Part shown: positions 1 through 7,223 of the stretch, piece after piece
Position numbering within the stretch: position 1 is the first letter of the stretch
Layout: the number at the start of each line of letters is the position of its first letter
Source of the DNA: Aquimarina spongiae
Lineage (GTDB): Bacteria; Bacteroidota; Bacteroidia; Flavobacteriales; Flavobacteriaceae
Assembly: GCF_900141785.1 (NCBI RefSeq)
Contig: NZ_FQYP01000007.1
Coordinates: forward strand, 186,001-250,000
DNA: 64,000 nt
Direction: 5' to 3'
Notes under the pieces: model-generated
Databases searched by the model: none
Told to the model about the DNA's origin: nothing
The model's input: the letters and a program-made list of their open reading frames with translations, nothing else
Position numbers and translations under genes: made by a program

Positions 1-113
1 GTCCTATGTTTGTTTTATTGGGAGCTGGATATTTACCTATGGTAATTGTGATTGCTTCTGCTATTTTAGGTACCTTCTTGTATGGTGTTCTAAAGAACAG
101 ATTACCCCACTAA
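1..113 (+). CDS. C-terminal end of a membrane protein (partial)
   Basis: The third forward frame is open from the window edge to a TAA at 111-113. It encodes about 36 residues, mostly hydrophobic (one membrane helix), ending in a basic tail (KNRLPH). The start lies outside the window. The tail resembles the end of small Bacteroidota YeeE/YedE-type sulfur transporters, but that is memory-based and weak. The stop overlaps the convergent dehydrogenase gene by about 12 bp. Confidence 0.5.
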   Translation, partial: PMFVLLGAGYLPMVIVIASAILGTFLYGVLKNRLPH

Positions 114-1106
114 TTCTACAGTAAGCTCATTTTCTGGAGTTTTATTCTCTACCCAACTATTGATATTGTAAAACGTGGTTTCGGCAATATTAGTTAATGC
201 TTCGTGTGTGGCAAATGCTTGATGCGGTGTTATCAACACATTCGGAAAACTTAATAGTTTTTGTAGCAATTCGTCTTTGGAGGTATTTTGAGAGTGATCG
301 TAAAAAAACAATCCATTTTCGAACTCATACACGTCTGTCCCGTAGGCCTTCAGCCTCTTTGCACTCAAGGCTTCGATAAGTTCTTTGGTATGGACCACTG
401 CTCCCCTGGCTACGTTGATCAAAACCACCTCTCTTTTCATTTGTTCTATCGCCTTTTGGTCAATCAAATAATGTGTCTGACTGGTAAGCGGAGTACTTAA
501 GAAAATCATATCACTATGGTGATACACCTGTTCGAGGTCAAGGTATTCTACATTAAATTGCTCTGCAAAATCTAAATCCTTATTGGGATCGAATGCGATA
601 ATCTGGCATCCGAAACCATTCATAATCTTGGCAATTGTTTTTCCTATTCTTCCCATACCTATAATCCCTACTGTTTTTTGATAAAGATCAAACCCCACCA
701 GATTGCTCAAAGAAAAATTAAAGTTCTGGACCTGTGTATTAGAAAGTATCAGTTTCCGATTTAAAGCTAACAATAATCCTACTGCATGTTCTGCAATAGC
801 GTATGGCGAATATCCCGCGGCATTAGCCACTTTCATTCCGATTTTTTTGGCCTTGGCCAGATTTACATTATCATATCCTGTGGATCGTAAGGCAATAAAT
901 TTTATCCCGAAATCTTTTAATAATCCTAACACTTTGGAAGAAGCATCATCTGCCGAAAAAATCGATATCGCATCAAAACCTAATGCTAGTATCGCTGTTT
1001 GATCGGTAAGGCGATCAGGGATATATTTAACCTGATGTACCTCGTTGTTCGCTTTTTCCAAAAAAGGAATCTCAAAATCCTTGGCACTATAAATCAAAAT
1101 CTTCAT
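102..1106 (-). CDS. ldhA: D-lactate dehydrogenase (2-hydroxyacid dehydrogenase family)
   Basis: Predicted cytosolic NAD-dependent enzyme interconverting pyruvate and D-lactate, a fermentative NADH sink. The 334-residue length matches LdhA. The Rossmann nucleotide motif GMGRIG is at about residues 150-155. The catalytic triad of the family is visible: Arg234 in NVARG, Glu263 in the YEFE segment and His295 in TPHQAF. It is the last gene of a three-gene operon: its ATG lies inside the 3' end of the upstream lipoprotein gene (20 bp overlap), and the operon starts with the flavodoxin-like gene at 2266. A Crp/Fnr-like box upstream of that operon fits induction when oxygen is low. Other 2-hydroxyacid specificities cannot be excluded, but the spacing is typical of D-LDH. 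Confidence 0.85.
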   Translation of the reverse strand: MKILIYSAKDFEIPFLEKANNEVHQVKYIPDRLTDQTAILALGFDAISIFSADDASSKVLGLLKDFGIKFIALRSTGYDNVNLAKAKKIGMKVANAAGYSPYAIAEHAVGLLLALNRKLILSNTQVQNFNFSLSNLVGFDLYQKTVGIIGMGRIGKTIAKIMNGFGCQIIAFDPNKDLDFAEQFNVEYLDLEQVYHHSDMIFLSTPLTSQTHYLIDQKAIEQMKREVVLINVARGAVVHTKELIEALSAKRLKAYGTDVYEFENGLFFYDHSQNTSKDELLQKLLSFPNVLITPHQAFATHEALTNIAETTFYNINSWVENKTPENELTVELVG

Positions 1107-1755
1107 CGATAAATTCTTCTATAATTAATAATTGCTGTGCTTTTAATGCCCAAATCACCACTTTTACATAATCGCCCACTGCTTTTCTGGTATTTTCGGG
1201 CTCTGTTACGTCTATTGATCCTTTCCAGATTAGTTCTTTGGCTTTGTCGGGACATATACAATACAAAGACGACTCTGCATGAAAAATCTGGTACTCTTCG
1301 TAATATTCTTGATCATGAAAGATCTCCTGATTGTCGAAATAGTCATCCCTGAAGTTATTGAAGGTTCTATCCAAATTTCGATATGCTTTTACTACAGTAA
1401 CCTTGTCTTCAACTCCTACTACTTTTGATAACAAAATAGCATCAAAACCCTGTTCGATCAATTGAGATTCCAAACCCATAATTTCAGCTTCAGTCTTTGG
1501 AGAAGTAGTAAAGTTTTTTTCAAAAAAATCAATACTTTTTACTCCATTTACACCATTTCTCCCTAGTTCTGAAACCAATTTTCTTTCAAAAAACTTACGG
1601 TTATCTTCATTTGATGTAATCCCGATCACCAATACTTTTTGAGCTTCAAAAGTTTCTATATCTGGATTTTTCCAGTTCTCGACCAGCTCACTTGAGGAAC
1701 ATGCACTTAATAAAATGACTAATAATAGTAATATATAGTGTTCAAACTTATTCAT
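1087..1755 (-). CDS. Predicted lipoprotein of unknown function
   Basis: A 222-residue protein with a signal peptide and lipobox (LLSAC, Cys at residue 19), so it is probably anchored on the periplasmic side of a membrane. After the lipid site it has an alternating alpha/beta pattern (EAQKVLVIGIT, then ERKLVSEL, then FDAILLSKV), reminiscent of CsgG-like or DUF4136-like lipoproteins, but I do not recognise the family firmly. It overlaps the ldhA start by 20 bp and the upstream flavodoxin-like gene by 8 bp, so the three genes are translationally coupled. No catalytic motif is evident. Confidence 0.6.
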   Translation of the reverse strand: MNKFEHYILLLLVILLSACSSSELVENWKNPDIETFEAQKVLVIGITSNEDNRKFFERKLVSELGRNGVNGVKSIDFFEKNFTTSPKTEAEIMGLESQLIEQGFDAILLSKVVGVEDKVTVVKAYRNLDRTFNNFRDDYFDNQEIFHDQEYYEEYQIFHAESSLYCICPDKAKELIWKGSIDVTEPENTRKAVGDYVKVVIWALKAQQLLIIEEFIDEDFDL

Positions 1756-2266
1756 GTCTAGAAGGTTTATGTATGATTTGATTTAATCGATTTACCACGA
1801 TATCCGTGTATTGAGGTGTTTTTTCTATAATGGATTCTCCCGAGATCACATCAACGTCTTTCAATGTGATATGACTACTTCCAACGGTAGACAGAATGAT
1901 CAATTTATCCAATTCGTTTGGGTGATCCTTTATAAACCGTTTAACATTTCGCGGAGGGCTCCCATACTCCCATGAGTTGATAATAACTAGAGCATCCCAT
2001 TTGCTTATATTAACAGTAAAAAGGGTATAAACATCTATTACTTTGAAATAAATACTATCCTTATCGTAGTGTCTAATAATGCCCTGTACCAAAGAATCTT
2101 TAAATGGACTTCCTTGAGAAGCCACCAATACTTTTGTATCATTTTTAGGGCTATTTACCTCAAAAGGGATAACAGCATCCATACTGTAGGTATACTCATA
2201 CCACACCCAAAATCCAGCAAAACCAATCAAAATTACAATCGAGATAATTTTTAGATATAGTTTCAT
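1748..2266 (-). CDS. Membrane-anchored flavodoxin-like protein
   Basis: A 172-residue protein with one N-terminal membrane helix (about residues 5-23). A soluble domain follows with a flavodoxin-fold look: a first strand (KVLVAS) followed by a Ser/Gly/Pro loop, a central strand (WDALVIINS) followed by a Gly-Ser-Pro-Pro loop, and a later strand LIILSTVGSSH. Real flavodoxins carry a TxTGNT phosphate loop, which is not obvious here, so FMN binding is uncertain. It is the first gene of the operon with the lipoprotein and ldhA. The promoter has a perfect TAnnTTTG -10 and a Crp/Fnr-like box at 2335-2346. A redox role at the membrane during oxygen limitation is an inference. Confidence 0.5.
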   Translation of the reverse strand: MKLYLKIISIVILIGFAGFWVWYEYTYSMDAVIPFEVNSPKNDTKVLVASQGSPFKDSLVQGIIRHYDKDSIYFKVIDVYTLFTVNISKWDALVIINSWEYGSPPRNVKRFIKDHPNELDKLIILSTVGSSHITLKDVDVISGESIIEKTPQYTDIVVNRLNQIIHKPSRHE

Positions 2267-2303
2267 TCTGGATTTGTTTTTTTAGAGATTAAATGATTTA
2301 TCT

Positions 2304-2346
2304 CAAAACTAACTTGATAGGGTGATGTAAACAATGATAATCATCA
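2304..2346 (-). promoter_or_regulatory. Crp/Fnr-like operator and promoter for the ldhA operon
   Basis: The palindrome TGATAATCATCA is at 2335-2346. On the minus strand a -10 element TAgtTTTG lies at 2304-2311. The box centre to TTTG distance is 33.5 bp, the spacing shared by the other promoters of this regulon. The start codon at 2266 is 74 bp from the box centre. Confidence 0.7.
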
Positions 2347-2363
2347 GCTTCTCATTTTCAAGC

Positions 2364-2780
2364 TTAGTTTTTGTTGCTTTTTAATATGGTACCTGCATAT
2401 GAAAAGACTTCAGATTTTAGCTTTCTAAAATTTCTATAGAATTTTTCAAAAGTCATATTCATCAATTCATGCTCTTGATAATAGGAATGACTTTCAGAAA
2501 TGGTATCACATTCTAGGATTCCTCCTAATTCGCTTTCATGTTTTCGAATGCCATTTTTAAGTCCCTCTACTTCTTCCGTTACCTTTGAAAGTTGAACTTT
2601 AAATTCCTGCAACCGTTCAAAAAGATTGGGAGTCTTTGGCTCGAATACATATGAGTTGAGCAGTTGTTGTATAAACTGGATTTCGCTTTCTACAAATTCG
2701 AGACTGGATTTCCAGGCTAGCGTATCCAAATGAATCGCCTTACATTCTTTCTGGGATAAGATCTTTGGTGAAGCTTTCAT
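2364..2780 (-). CDS. Coiled-coil protein of unknown function
   Basis: A 138-residue soluble protein, mainly helical and charged. Heptad-like patterns at about residues 25-85 (EFVESEIQFIQQLL and FKVQLSKVTEEVEGL) suggest a coiled coil. There is no signal peptide or known catalytic motif, and I do not recognise a family. It starts 11 bp downstream of the BaeRF-like gene and is the last gene of the operon that begins with the universal stress protein at 4069, so a role in the same low-oxygen or energy stress is likely. Confidence 0.5.
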   Translation of the reverse strand: MKASPKILSQKECKAIHLDTLAWKSSLEFVESEIQFIQQLLNSYVFEPKTPNLFERLQEFKVQLSKVTEEVEGLKNGIRKHESELGGILECDTISESHSYYQEHELMNMTFEKFYRNFRKLKSEVFSYAGTILKSNKN

Positions 2781-2791
2781 AATATCTGGTT

Positions 2792-3205
2792 TTATGAGGT
2801 TGACAACGAAAAATGATCTCTTATCAACGCCTTGGTTTGATTTTCTGTCATGCTATCTGCCTTAAAAACACCTTCTACCTTTACTGCGATATCTTTGTAA
2901 TTTTGATCCAGTTCTTTTTTAAACTTTTCCCCTGCTTCAGCGGGTCCAAAAACAACAATTTTATCCGCATCTTGTAGAAAAGTTACTAGTGTTTCAAAGT
3001 AGGTTCTAAACTGATGTTTTTCTCGTTCAAGATACTTCCTGTCTTGTACTACGTCTTGTGGTCCTCCCTTGATTCGAGTCCCAGATCCTCCATGAATCCG
3101 AAAGTCTTCAACATTAGATTCAATTTTGTCTGTGATTTCTTTTTGATCTTCTATGGTGATGATAAACGCTTTTTGCTTATCCATCCAAATGCCTATGTTT
3201 TTCAT
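2792..3205 (-). CDS. Small eRF1-domain-like (BaeRF/host-attachment-like) protein
   Basis: A 137-residue protein. It opens with a strand IGIWMDKQKAFII, followed by a basic and glycine-rich middle, then DKIVVFGPAEAGEKF near residues 80-95 and a last helix typical of the domain. The 'strand, loop, then VVFGPAEAG' layout is like the bacterial homologues of the archaeal/eukaryotic release factor eRF1 domain (BaeRF families, sometimes labelled host attachment protein). These are proposed to act at the ribosome, but this assignment is by eye. It lies 18 bp downstream of a universal stress gene and before a coiled-coil gene, all in one operon with a Crp/Fnr-like promoter. A ribosome-linked stress role is inferred. 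Confidence 0.45.
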   Translation of the reverse strand: MKNIGIWMDKQKAFIITIEDQKEITDKIESNVEDFRIHGGSGTRIKGGPQDVVQDRKYLEREKHQFRTYFETLVTFLQDADKIVVFGPAEAGEKFKKELDQNYKDIAVKVEGVFKADSMTENQTKALIRDHFSLSTS

Positions 3206-3223
3206 AATAATGTGTTGATTTGG

Positions 3224-4069
3224 TTATACGTCATGTAATGCTAATACGGGTACTCGAGAATGGTATCCTAAATTTTTTACCATGGGTTTAGAGAATATGC
3301 TACCAAAGAAACTATGCTTCCTATTGATAAAAGTGACCATATCGCTATCTCTACTTTCTACAAAGGCGCTAAGCCCCCCTTGCACATCTACATTGCGCAG
3401 CGTATGAAAACTATGCTCTAAATTTTCAAAATTCTCTTCCAAAAGTCGTTTGTTATTTTGTTGATCCTCATCCAACCCATCTGCATCTACGATATGCAAT
3501 ATTCGAATGACCGCACCACTAATTTTGGCAATATCCATAAGATGTTGTAATTCTCGTCTTTTAAACGGTGTCTTGTAATCGGTGGGAAATACAATCTCCT
3601 TTGGTTTTTTGAAATCAGCTTCTTTTGGTATGGCCATTACTGGGCAATTTCGAATTTTCTCCATAACTAGTATGGTATTACTTCCGTATACAATACTTGC
3701 GGCATCAGTATCTCCCTTAGTCCCCATAACTACCAGTTCGATATCTTTTTTGGCAATCACATCTTTAATTCCCTCTAGTAAGCTATTGAACTGAGAAACA
3801 GTGAAGAACTGATGTTTTGGATTTTCATTTCTAAAAGAAAGCCCTTTTAGCATCTTTGCCAATCCCATTTCTGATTGTTTTTTTGCTTCTTCATAAAAAC
3901 GTTCTCCTGGTTCAGGAACCATCATACTTTCTAATGCATAACCTGTGGCATTAAACGTATTGAGTATATAAAATTCACAAACTTCATCCTTATAAAGTTC
4001 TATGGCATATGTCATCGCATTCCATGCGTTTTTAGAAAAATCGGTTGGTAATAATATCTTCCTTTTCAT
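3224..4069 (-). CDS. Universal stress protein, tandem Usp domains
   Basis: A 281-residue cytosolic protein made of two Usp domains (about 1-145 and 155-281). The first begins KILLPTDFSKNAWNA and carries the nucleotide-binding signature VVMGTKG followed by GSNT. The second lacks a clean Gly-x2-Gly-x9-Gly motif and is probably a degenerate partner domain. Universal stress proteins bind ATP or AMP and support survival under growth arrest and respiratory stress. It is the first gene of an operon with the BaeRF-like and coiled-coil genes. A Crp/Fnr-like box at 4128-4139 with a -10 element lies upstream and overlaps the stop codon of the next Usp gene. Confidence 0.88.
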   Translation of the reverse strand: MKRKILLPTDFSKNAWNAMTYAIELYKDEVCEFYILNTFNATGYALESMMVPEPGERFYEEAKKQSEMGLAKMLKGLSFRNENPKHQFFTVSQFNSLLEGIKDVIAKKDIELVVMGTKGDTDAASIVYGSNTILVMEKIRNCPVMAIPKEADFKKPKEIVFPTDYKTPFKRRELQHLMDIAKISGAVIRILHIVDADGLDEDQQNNKRLLEENFENLEHSFHTLRNVDVQGGLSAFVESRDSDMVTFINRKHSFFGSIFSKPMVKNLGYHSRVPVLALHDV

Positions 4070-4096
4070 TACTTTGTTTTTTAATGGTTTATGGAA

Positions 4097-4139
4097 TAAA
4101 TGTATAAGGAAACACGCCCAAAAACTATGATAATTGTCA
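4097..4139 (-). promoter_or_regulatory. Crp/Fnr-like operator and promoter for the Usp operon at 4069
   Basis: The box TGATAATTGTCA is at 4128-4139, and the minus-strand -10 TAcaTTTA at 4097-4104. The centre to -10 TTTA spacing is 33.5 bp and the centre to ATG distance is 64.5 bp. Read on the minus strand, the first three bases of the box (TGA) are the stop codon of the upstream Usp gene (4137-4139). Confidence 0.7.
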
Positions 4140-4985
4140 GCTCTTCACTGGAATTACCAAGAAGGGAATGTCAATACGAAAGCCCATCTTTTTTACTACA
4201 GGCTCATGAGTTATACTTTCAGTGATACTGTGCGGATATCGCAACATGGTAAGCATATCAATATTCATTTCTTCGAGAAACATCTGAATAACTTCTGCCT
4301 TTTGGTTATCTTTTGCCAACCAATGCATACTTAGTTCTACGCCTTCAAAAAGTGTTCTCAGAATTTTGAAATTTTGCTCCTGTTCTTCGTTCAACAATTC
4401 ATTTTCATGAATGTGTAATACCTTTATCGAGGCCTTAAACATCTTGGCCATCGTTATAATTGGTTGTAACTCTGCTTTGCTGTAAGATCGCCCAAACCCG
4501 GTAGCAAAAGCAATTTGTCTTGGTGGTTTAAAATCTAGTTCATCAGGAACCAAAAGTATAGGGGATTGCTTGATATTTTGAATGGCCTTGACCGCGTTAC
4601 TACCAATAAAAATCTCTTTCAAACCACTAGCACCTTTGGTTCCCATAACTACCAAATCGATCTCCTTACTTTGTATGGTTTTGTTGATTGTTTCTGTCAA
4701 ATCTTTAGAAACGGATATCGTTTCAAAAGTATGCTCAAAATCTTCTGTATCTCGTACAATGCAATGAAGGGTTTCGGTAAGTTTATCTTTGGATGTAGCG
4801 CTTAATTGTCGGTATAATGCATCTCCTTTACTAGTATCGATTCTACTCGTTAATACCGGAGTATTAACATCAAATGTGTTAAGAATAAAAAAGTGACAAG
4901 GTTCATTTTGAAAAAACCGGGTTGCATAGAACAGTGCACTATATGCATTATTAGAAAAATCTGTAGGGACTAATACTCTTCTCAT
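4137..4985 (-). CDS. Universal stress protein, tandem Usp domains
   Basis: A 282-residue two-domain Usp. The first domain (RVLVPTDFSNNAYSA to about residue 150) contains VVMGTKGASGLKE followed by GSNAV, the ATP-binding loop pattern. The C-terminal domain keeps the fold (RQIAFATGFGRSYSK opening, IPFLVIPVKS ending) but has lost the glycine signature, as in its neighbours. It is monocistronic: its own promoter with a Crp/Fnr-like box at 5044-5055 precedes it, and the next promoter overlaps its stop codon. It is paralogous to the genes at 3224, 5053, 5913 and 18542, so this is a tandem family expansion. Confidence 0.88.
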   Translation of the reverse strand: MRRVLVPTDFSNNAYSALFYATRFFQNEPCHFFILNTFDVNTPVLTSRIDTSKGDALYRQLSATSKDKLTETLHCIVRDTEDFEHTFETISVSKDLTETINKTIQSKEIDLVVMGTKGASGLKEIFIGSNAVKAIQNIKQSPILLVPDELDFKPPRQIAFATGFGRSYSKAELQPIITMAKMFKASIKVLHIHENELLNEEQEQNFKILRTLFEGVELSMHWLAKDNQKAEVIQMFLEEMNIDMLTMLRYPHSITESITHEPVVKKMGFRIDIPFLVIPVKS

Positions 4986-5012
4986 GATGTGTGGTTTTAA
5001 TGAATTATGTCA

Positions 5013-5055
5013 TAAAACTATACACCAGACCCGAAGAATACTATGACAATAATCA
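5013..5055 (-). promoter_or_regulatory. Crp/Fnr-like operator and promoter for the Usp gene at 4985
   Basis: The box TGACAATAATCA is at 5044-5055, with the minus-strand -10 TAgtTTTA at 5013-5020. The centre to -10 spacing is 33.5 bp and the centre to ATG distance is 64.5 bp. The upstream gene's TGA stop (5053-5055) forms the first triplet of the box on the minus strand. Confidence 0.7.
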
Positions 5056-5901
5056 GTTATCCGCTGGGATTACCAAAAATGGAATTGTGGTATGAAACGT
5101 CATTTTTTTAATCACTGGTTCTCGAGTTAGTCTTTCTATAAAACTATGCTTGTATTTGATCATCATCAACATATCAATCTCTAGTTCTTCTACGCATGCT
5201 TGAATTGCCTTTTCTATTGTAGAAAAATCAGAAATAACATGAAATTCATAGTTGATCTCTTTAAAATATTGTTCCAAAGCATTTGAATTGAACCGCTGCA
5301 CATGCGACAATTTTGGGTCGTCATATACATGAATCATTCTTACGGTTGCATCCTGTGATTTTGCCAAATTCACTATAGGAACTATCTCTGACTTGAAATA
5401 CACACGTTCAAAATCGGTAGCAAAAGCGATATCCGAAACCTCACCAAAAGAAGATTCTTCTGGCACTGCCAAAACCGGGCAATTGTCAACGCTCCTGATT
5501 ACGTCTTGTGTATTGCTCCCCAAGAAAAACTCCTTGGCGCCTGTAGCACCTTTGGTTCCCATCACTATCAGATCTATATTTTCTCTTTTGATAATTTCTT
5601 TGATCTCGCTTGTCAACATACCAAAGATGGATAATCTTTCAAATTGATGTTTTGGATTATTAAACTCTGTTATGACACTTTCTTCAATTTTGGCAATATT
5701 CTTTTTTGAATTCATCATGGCTACCTTTTCCAAACCATAAAGAGTTGGATTTTCAATAAGAAAATCAGCACTATACGAAGCTGGGGTAAAGGTGTTTAAT
5801 AAATAAAAAGTAGCACTATCCCCCTTAAATAAATGCATGGCATATCGTATGGCATTATATGCATTTTCTGAAAAATCCGTAGGTAACAGAATTCGTTTCA
5901 T
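5053..5901 (-). CDS. Universal stress protein, tandem Usp domains
   Basis: A 282-residue two-domain Usp. The N-terminal domain starts RILLPTDFSENAYNA and has VMGTKGATGAKE followed by GSNT, the intact nucleotide-binding loop. The C-terminal domain (SDIAFATDFERVYFK onward) has a degenerate loop (KYKHSFIERLT). It starts 11 bp downstream of the next Usp gene (5913) and has no box of its own, so the two are probably co-transcribed from the promoter at 6789-6831. It is expected to be a cytosolic stress-survival protein like its neighbours. Confidence 0.87.
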   Translation of the reverse strand: MKRILLPTDFSENAYNAIRYAMHLFKGDSATFYLLNTFTPASYSADFLIENPTLYGLEKVAMMNSKKNIAKIEESVITEFNNPKHQFERLSIFGMLTSEIKEIIKRENIDLIVMGTKGATGAKEFFLGSNTQDVIRSVDNCPVLAVPEESSFGEVSDIAFATDFERVYFKSEIVPIVNLAKSQDATVRMIHVYDDPKLSHVQRFNSNALEQYFKEINYEFHVISDFSTIEKAIQACVEELEIDMLMMIKYKHSFIERLTREPVIKKMTFHTTIPFLVIPADN

Positions 5902-5912
5902 CTTTTCACATT

Positions 5913-6761
5913 TTAATATCGCTGCAAATTCTGCATGGTTAAAAAAGGGATTTTGATATGTAATCCTATTTTATCTATTGTTGACTGATACAATATGTTT
6001 TCGAGATAAGAATGCCTGGAATTCACAAGGATTAAAAAATCAATTTTATGACTTTCTACAAAATTGTTGATGGCCTCGGTAAGCGTATCGGATGCCATCG
6101 TATGAGATTTAATATCTGTATCGAACAAACATTCTTTCAGAAAGGCTTTGTTATCTTCTTGTCGTATCGAAATCTTTTCATGTTTAGAAACATGAAGTAG
6201 ATGAACAGTAGACCTGAAACTTTTGGTCAATGTACTCACCAATTTAAGTTCTCTTCTTTTATATGGCAAAAAATAATCCGCAGGAAACAAAACATTTTTC
6301 GGTTGCTCCCACTTATAGCCACTAGGTATGGCCAACACAGGACATTTTACATATTTTAGTACCTGCAATGTATTGCTTCCAAATGTGAGATTTTGGTCAT
6401 TTCTTTTTCCCTTGGTCCCCATAATCAAAACATCGATGTTTTCACTATCTACGATAGCATTGGCTTCATCAATTAATGTCCCAAAAGCAGGAATTACTCT
6501 GTATTCGTGCCTGGGGTTTGGAGATATTTGATCAATAATTTTAAGAGTGTCTTTTAACTCTACGATACAACTATTCTTTACAATTTCTTTTAACTCCTCA
6601 AGAATTTCTCTCGAAACTAATGCGTCATGATCATACACCTCATCGGCATAGGCGTGCATGATATAGAAAATACTTTTCTCGTATTTAAAAAGTTCTAATG
6701 CATACCGAATGGCATTCATTGCATTTTCTGAAAAATCGGTTGGAATAAGTATCTTTCTCAT
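5913..6761 (-). CDS. Universal stress protein, tandem Usp domains
   Basis: Two-domain Usp of 282 residues when started at the ATG at 6761 (MRKILIPTDFSENAMNA). That start matches the paralogues. An ATG ten codons earlier (6791) would fall inside the -10 element and is rejected. The signature is IMGTKGKRNDQNLTFGSNT, a looser version of the Gly-x2-Gly-x9-Gly-Ser motif. The C-terminal domain is degenerate (NSRHSYLENILY). It is the first gene of a two-gene Usp operon with 5053-5901. Confidence 0.87.
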   Translation of the reverse strand: MRKILIPTDFSENAMNAIRYALELFKYEKSIFYIMHAYADEVYDHDALVSREILEELKEIVKNSCIVELKDTLKIIDQISPNPRHEYRVIPAFGTLIDEANAIVDSENIDVLIMGTKGKRNDQNLTFGSNTLQVLKYVKCPVLAIPSGYKWEQPKNVLFPADYFLPYKRRELKLVSTLTKSFRSTVHLLHVSKHEKISIRQEDNKAFLKECLFDTDIKSHTMASDTLTEAINNFVESHKIDFLILVNSRHSYLENILYQSTIDKIGLHIKIPFLTMQNLQRY

Positions 6762-6788
6762 AGGTTCTACTATTTGATATCTTATGTT

Positions 6789-6831
6789 CAAAAGTAGATA
6801 AGCACATGATCAGAAAATATGATTTTTGTCA
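6789..6831 (-). promoter_or_regulatory. Crp/Fnr-like operator and promoter for the two-gene Usp operon
   Basis: The box TGATTTTTGTCA is at 6820-6831, with a perfect minus-strand -10 TActTTTG at 6789-6796. The centre to -10 spacing is 33.5 bp, and the centre is 64.5 bp from the ATG at 6761. The -10 position excludes translation starting at the earlier in-frame ATG. Confidence 0.72.
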
Positions 6832-6906
6832 GTCTACACTTATGTTTTAGCGAATTCTTATGACAAACTGTTTCCAAAAAAGGGTATTTTGTAAATAAAA
6901 AGTGTT

Positions 6907-7131
6907 ATGAAAATTTCAACGATAGCCATGGTAGTACTCACCTCGATTATGCTCTTACTTGTTACTATTTTGGTAATAATGAATATTCATTTTAGTTGGG
7001 TGTTTTACCTCACTTGTTTAGGTCAAATCATGATCATCGTTATGGTTTATAAAGTACTTAGAGATAACTACACGACTGATAAAACTTTTAAGGATTTGTA
7101 TGAGGATCACCCCATTGATAACCATCAGTAA
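6907..7131 (+). CDS. Small two-helix membrane protein
   Basis: A 74-residue protein with two hydrophobic segments (about residues 5-27 and 31-48) and a charged cytoplasmic tail (YTTDKTFKDLYEDHPIDNHQ). I recognise no family. It lies between a divergent Usp operon and ccoI. A half-box TGAC at 6861 and a poor -10-like TAtTTTG at 6885-6891 precede it, so regulation with the neighbours is only possible. It may be linked to the cbb3 oxidase membrane context, but no motif shows this. Confidence 0.55.
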   Translation: MKISTIAMVVLTSIMLLLVTILVIMNIHFSWVFYLTCLGQIMIIVMVYKVLRDNYTTDKTFKDLYEDHPIDNHQ

Positions 7132-7162
7132 CAGCTACTTATTTCCTGAAAAGGGCAAAACA

Positions 7163-7205
7163 TGATAATTATCATATTCTTTTACCCTTATCTTCTCCAT
7201 TTTTG
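7163..7205 (+). promoter_or_regulatory. Crp/Fnr-like operator and promoter for ccoI-pdxH
   Basis: The box TGATAATTATCA (7163-7174) sits within a perfect 14-bp palindrome, ATGATAATTATCAT. The -10 element CAttTTTG is at 7198-7205 (one mismatch to TAnnTTTG). The centre to TTTG spacing is 33.5 bp and the centre to ATG (7224) distance is 55.5 bp. Confidence 0.72.
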
Positions 7206-7223
7206 CAGCAAAACAGTGAGTTT

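Noticed and set aside
6861..6872. TGACAAACTGTT half-box before the small membrane protein gene at 6907
   Set aside because: Only one half-site fits, and the -10-like sequence lacks one base of spacing. Control from this site is not supported.
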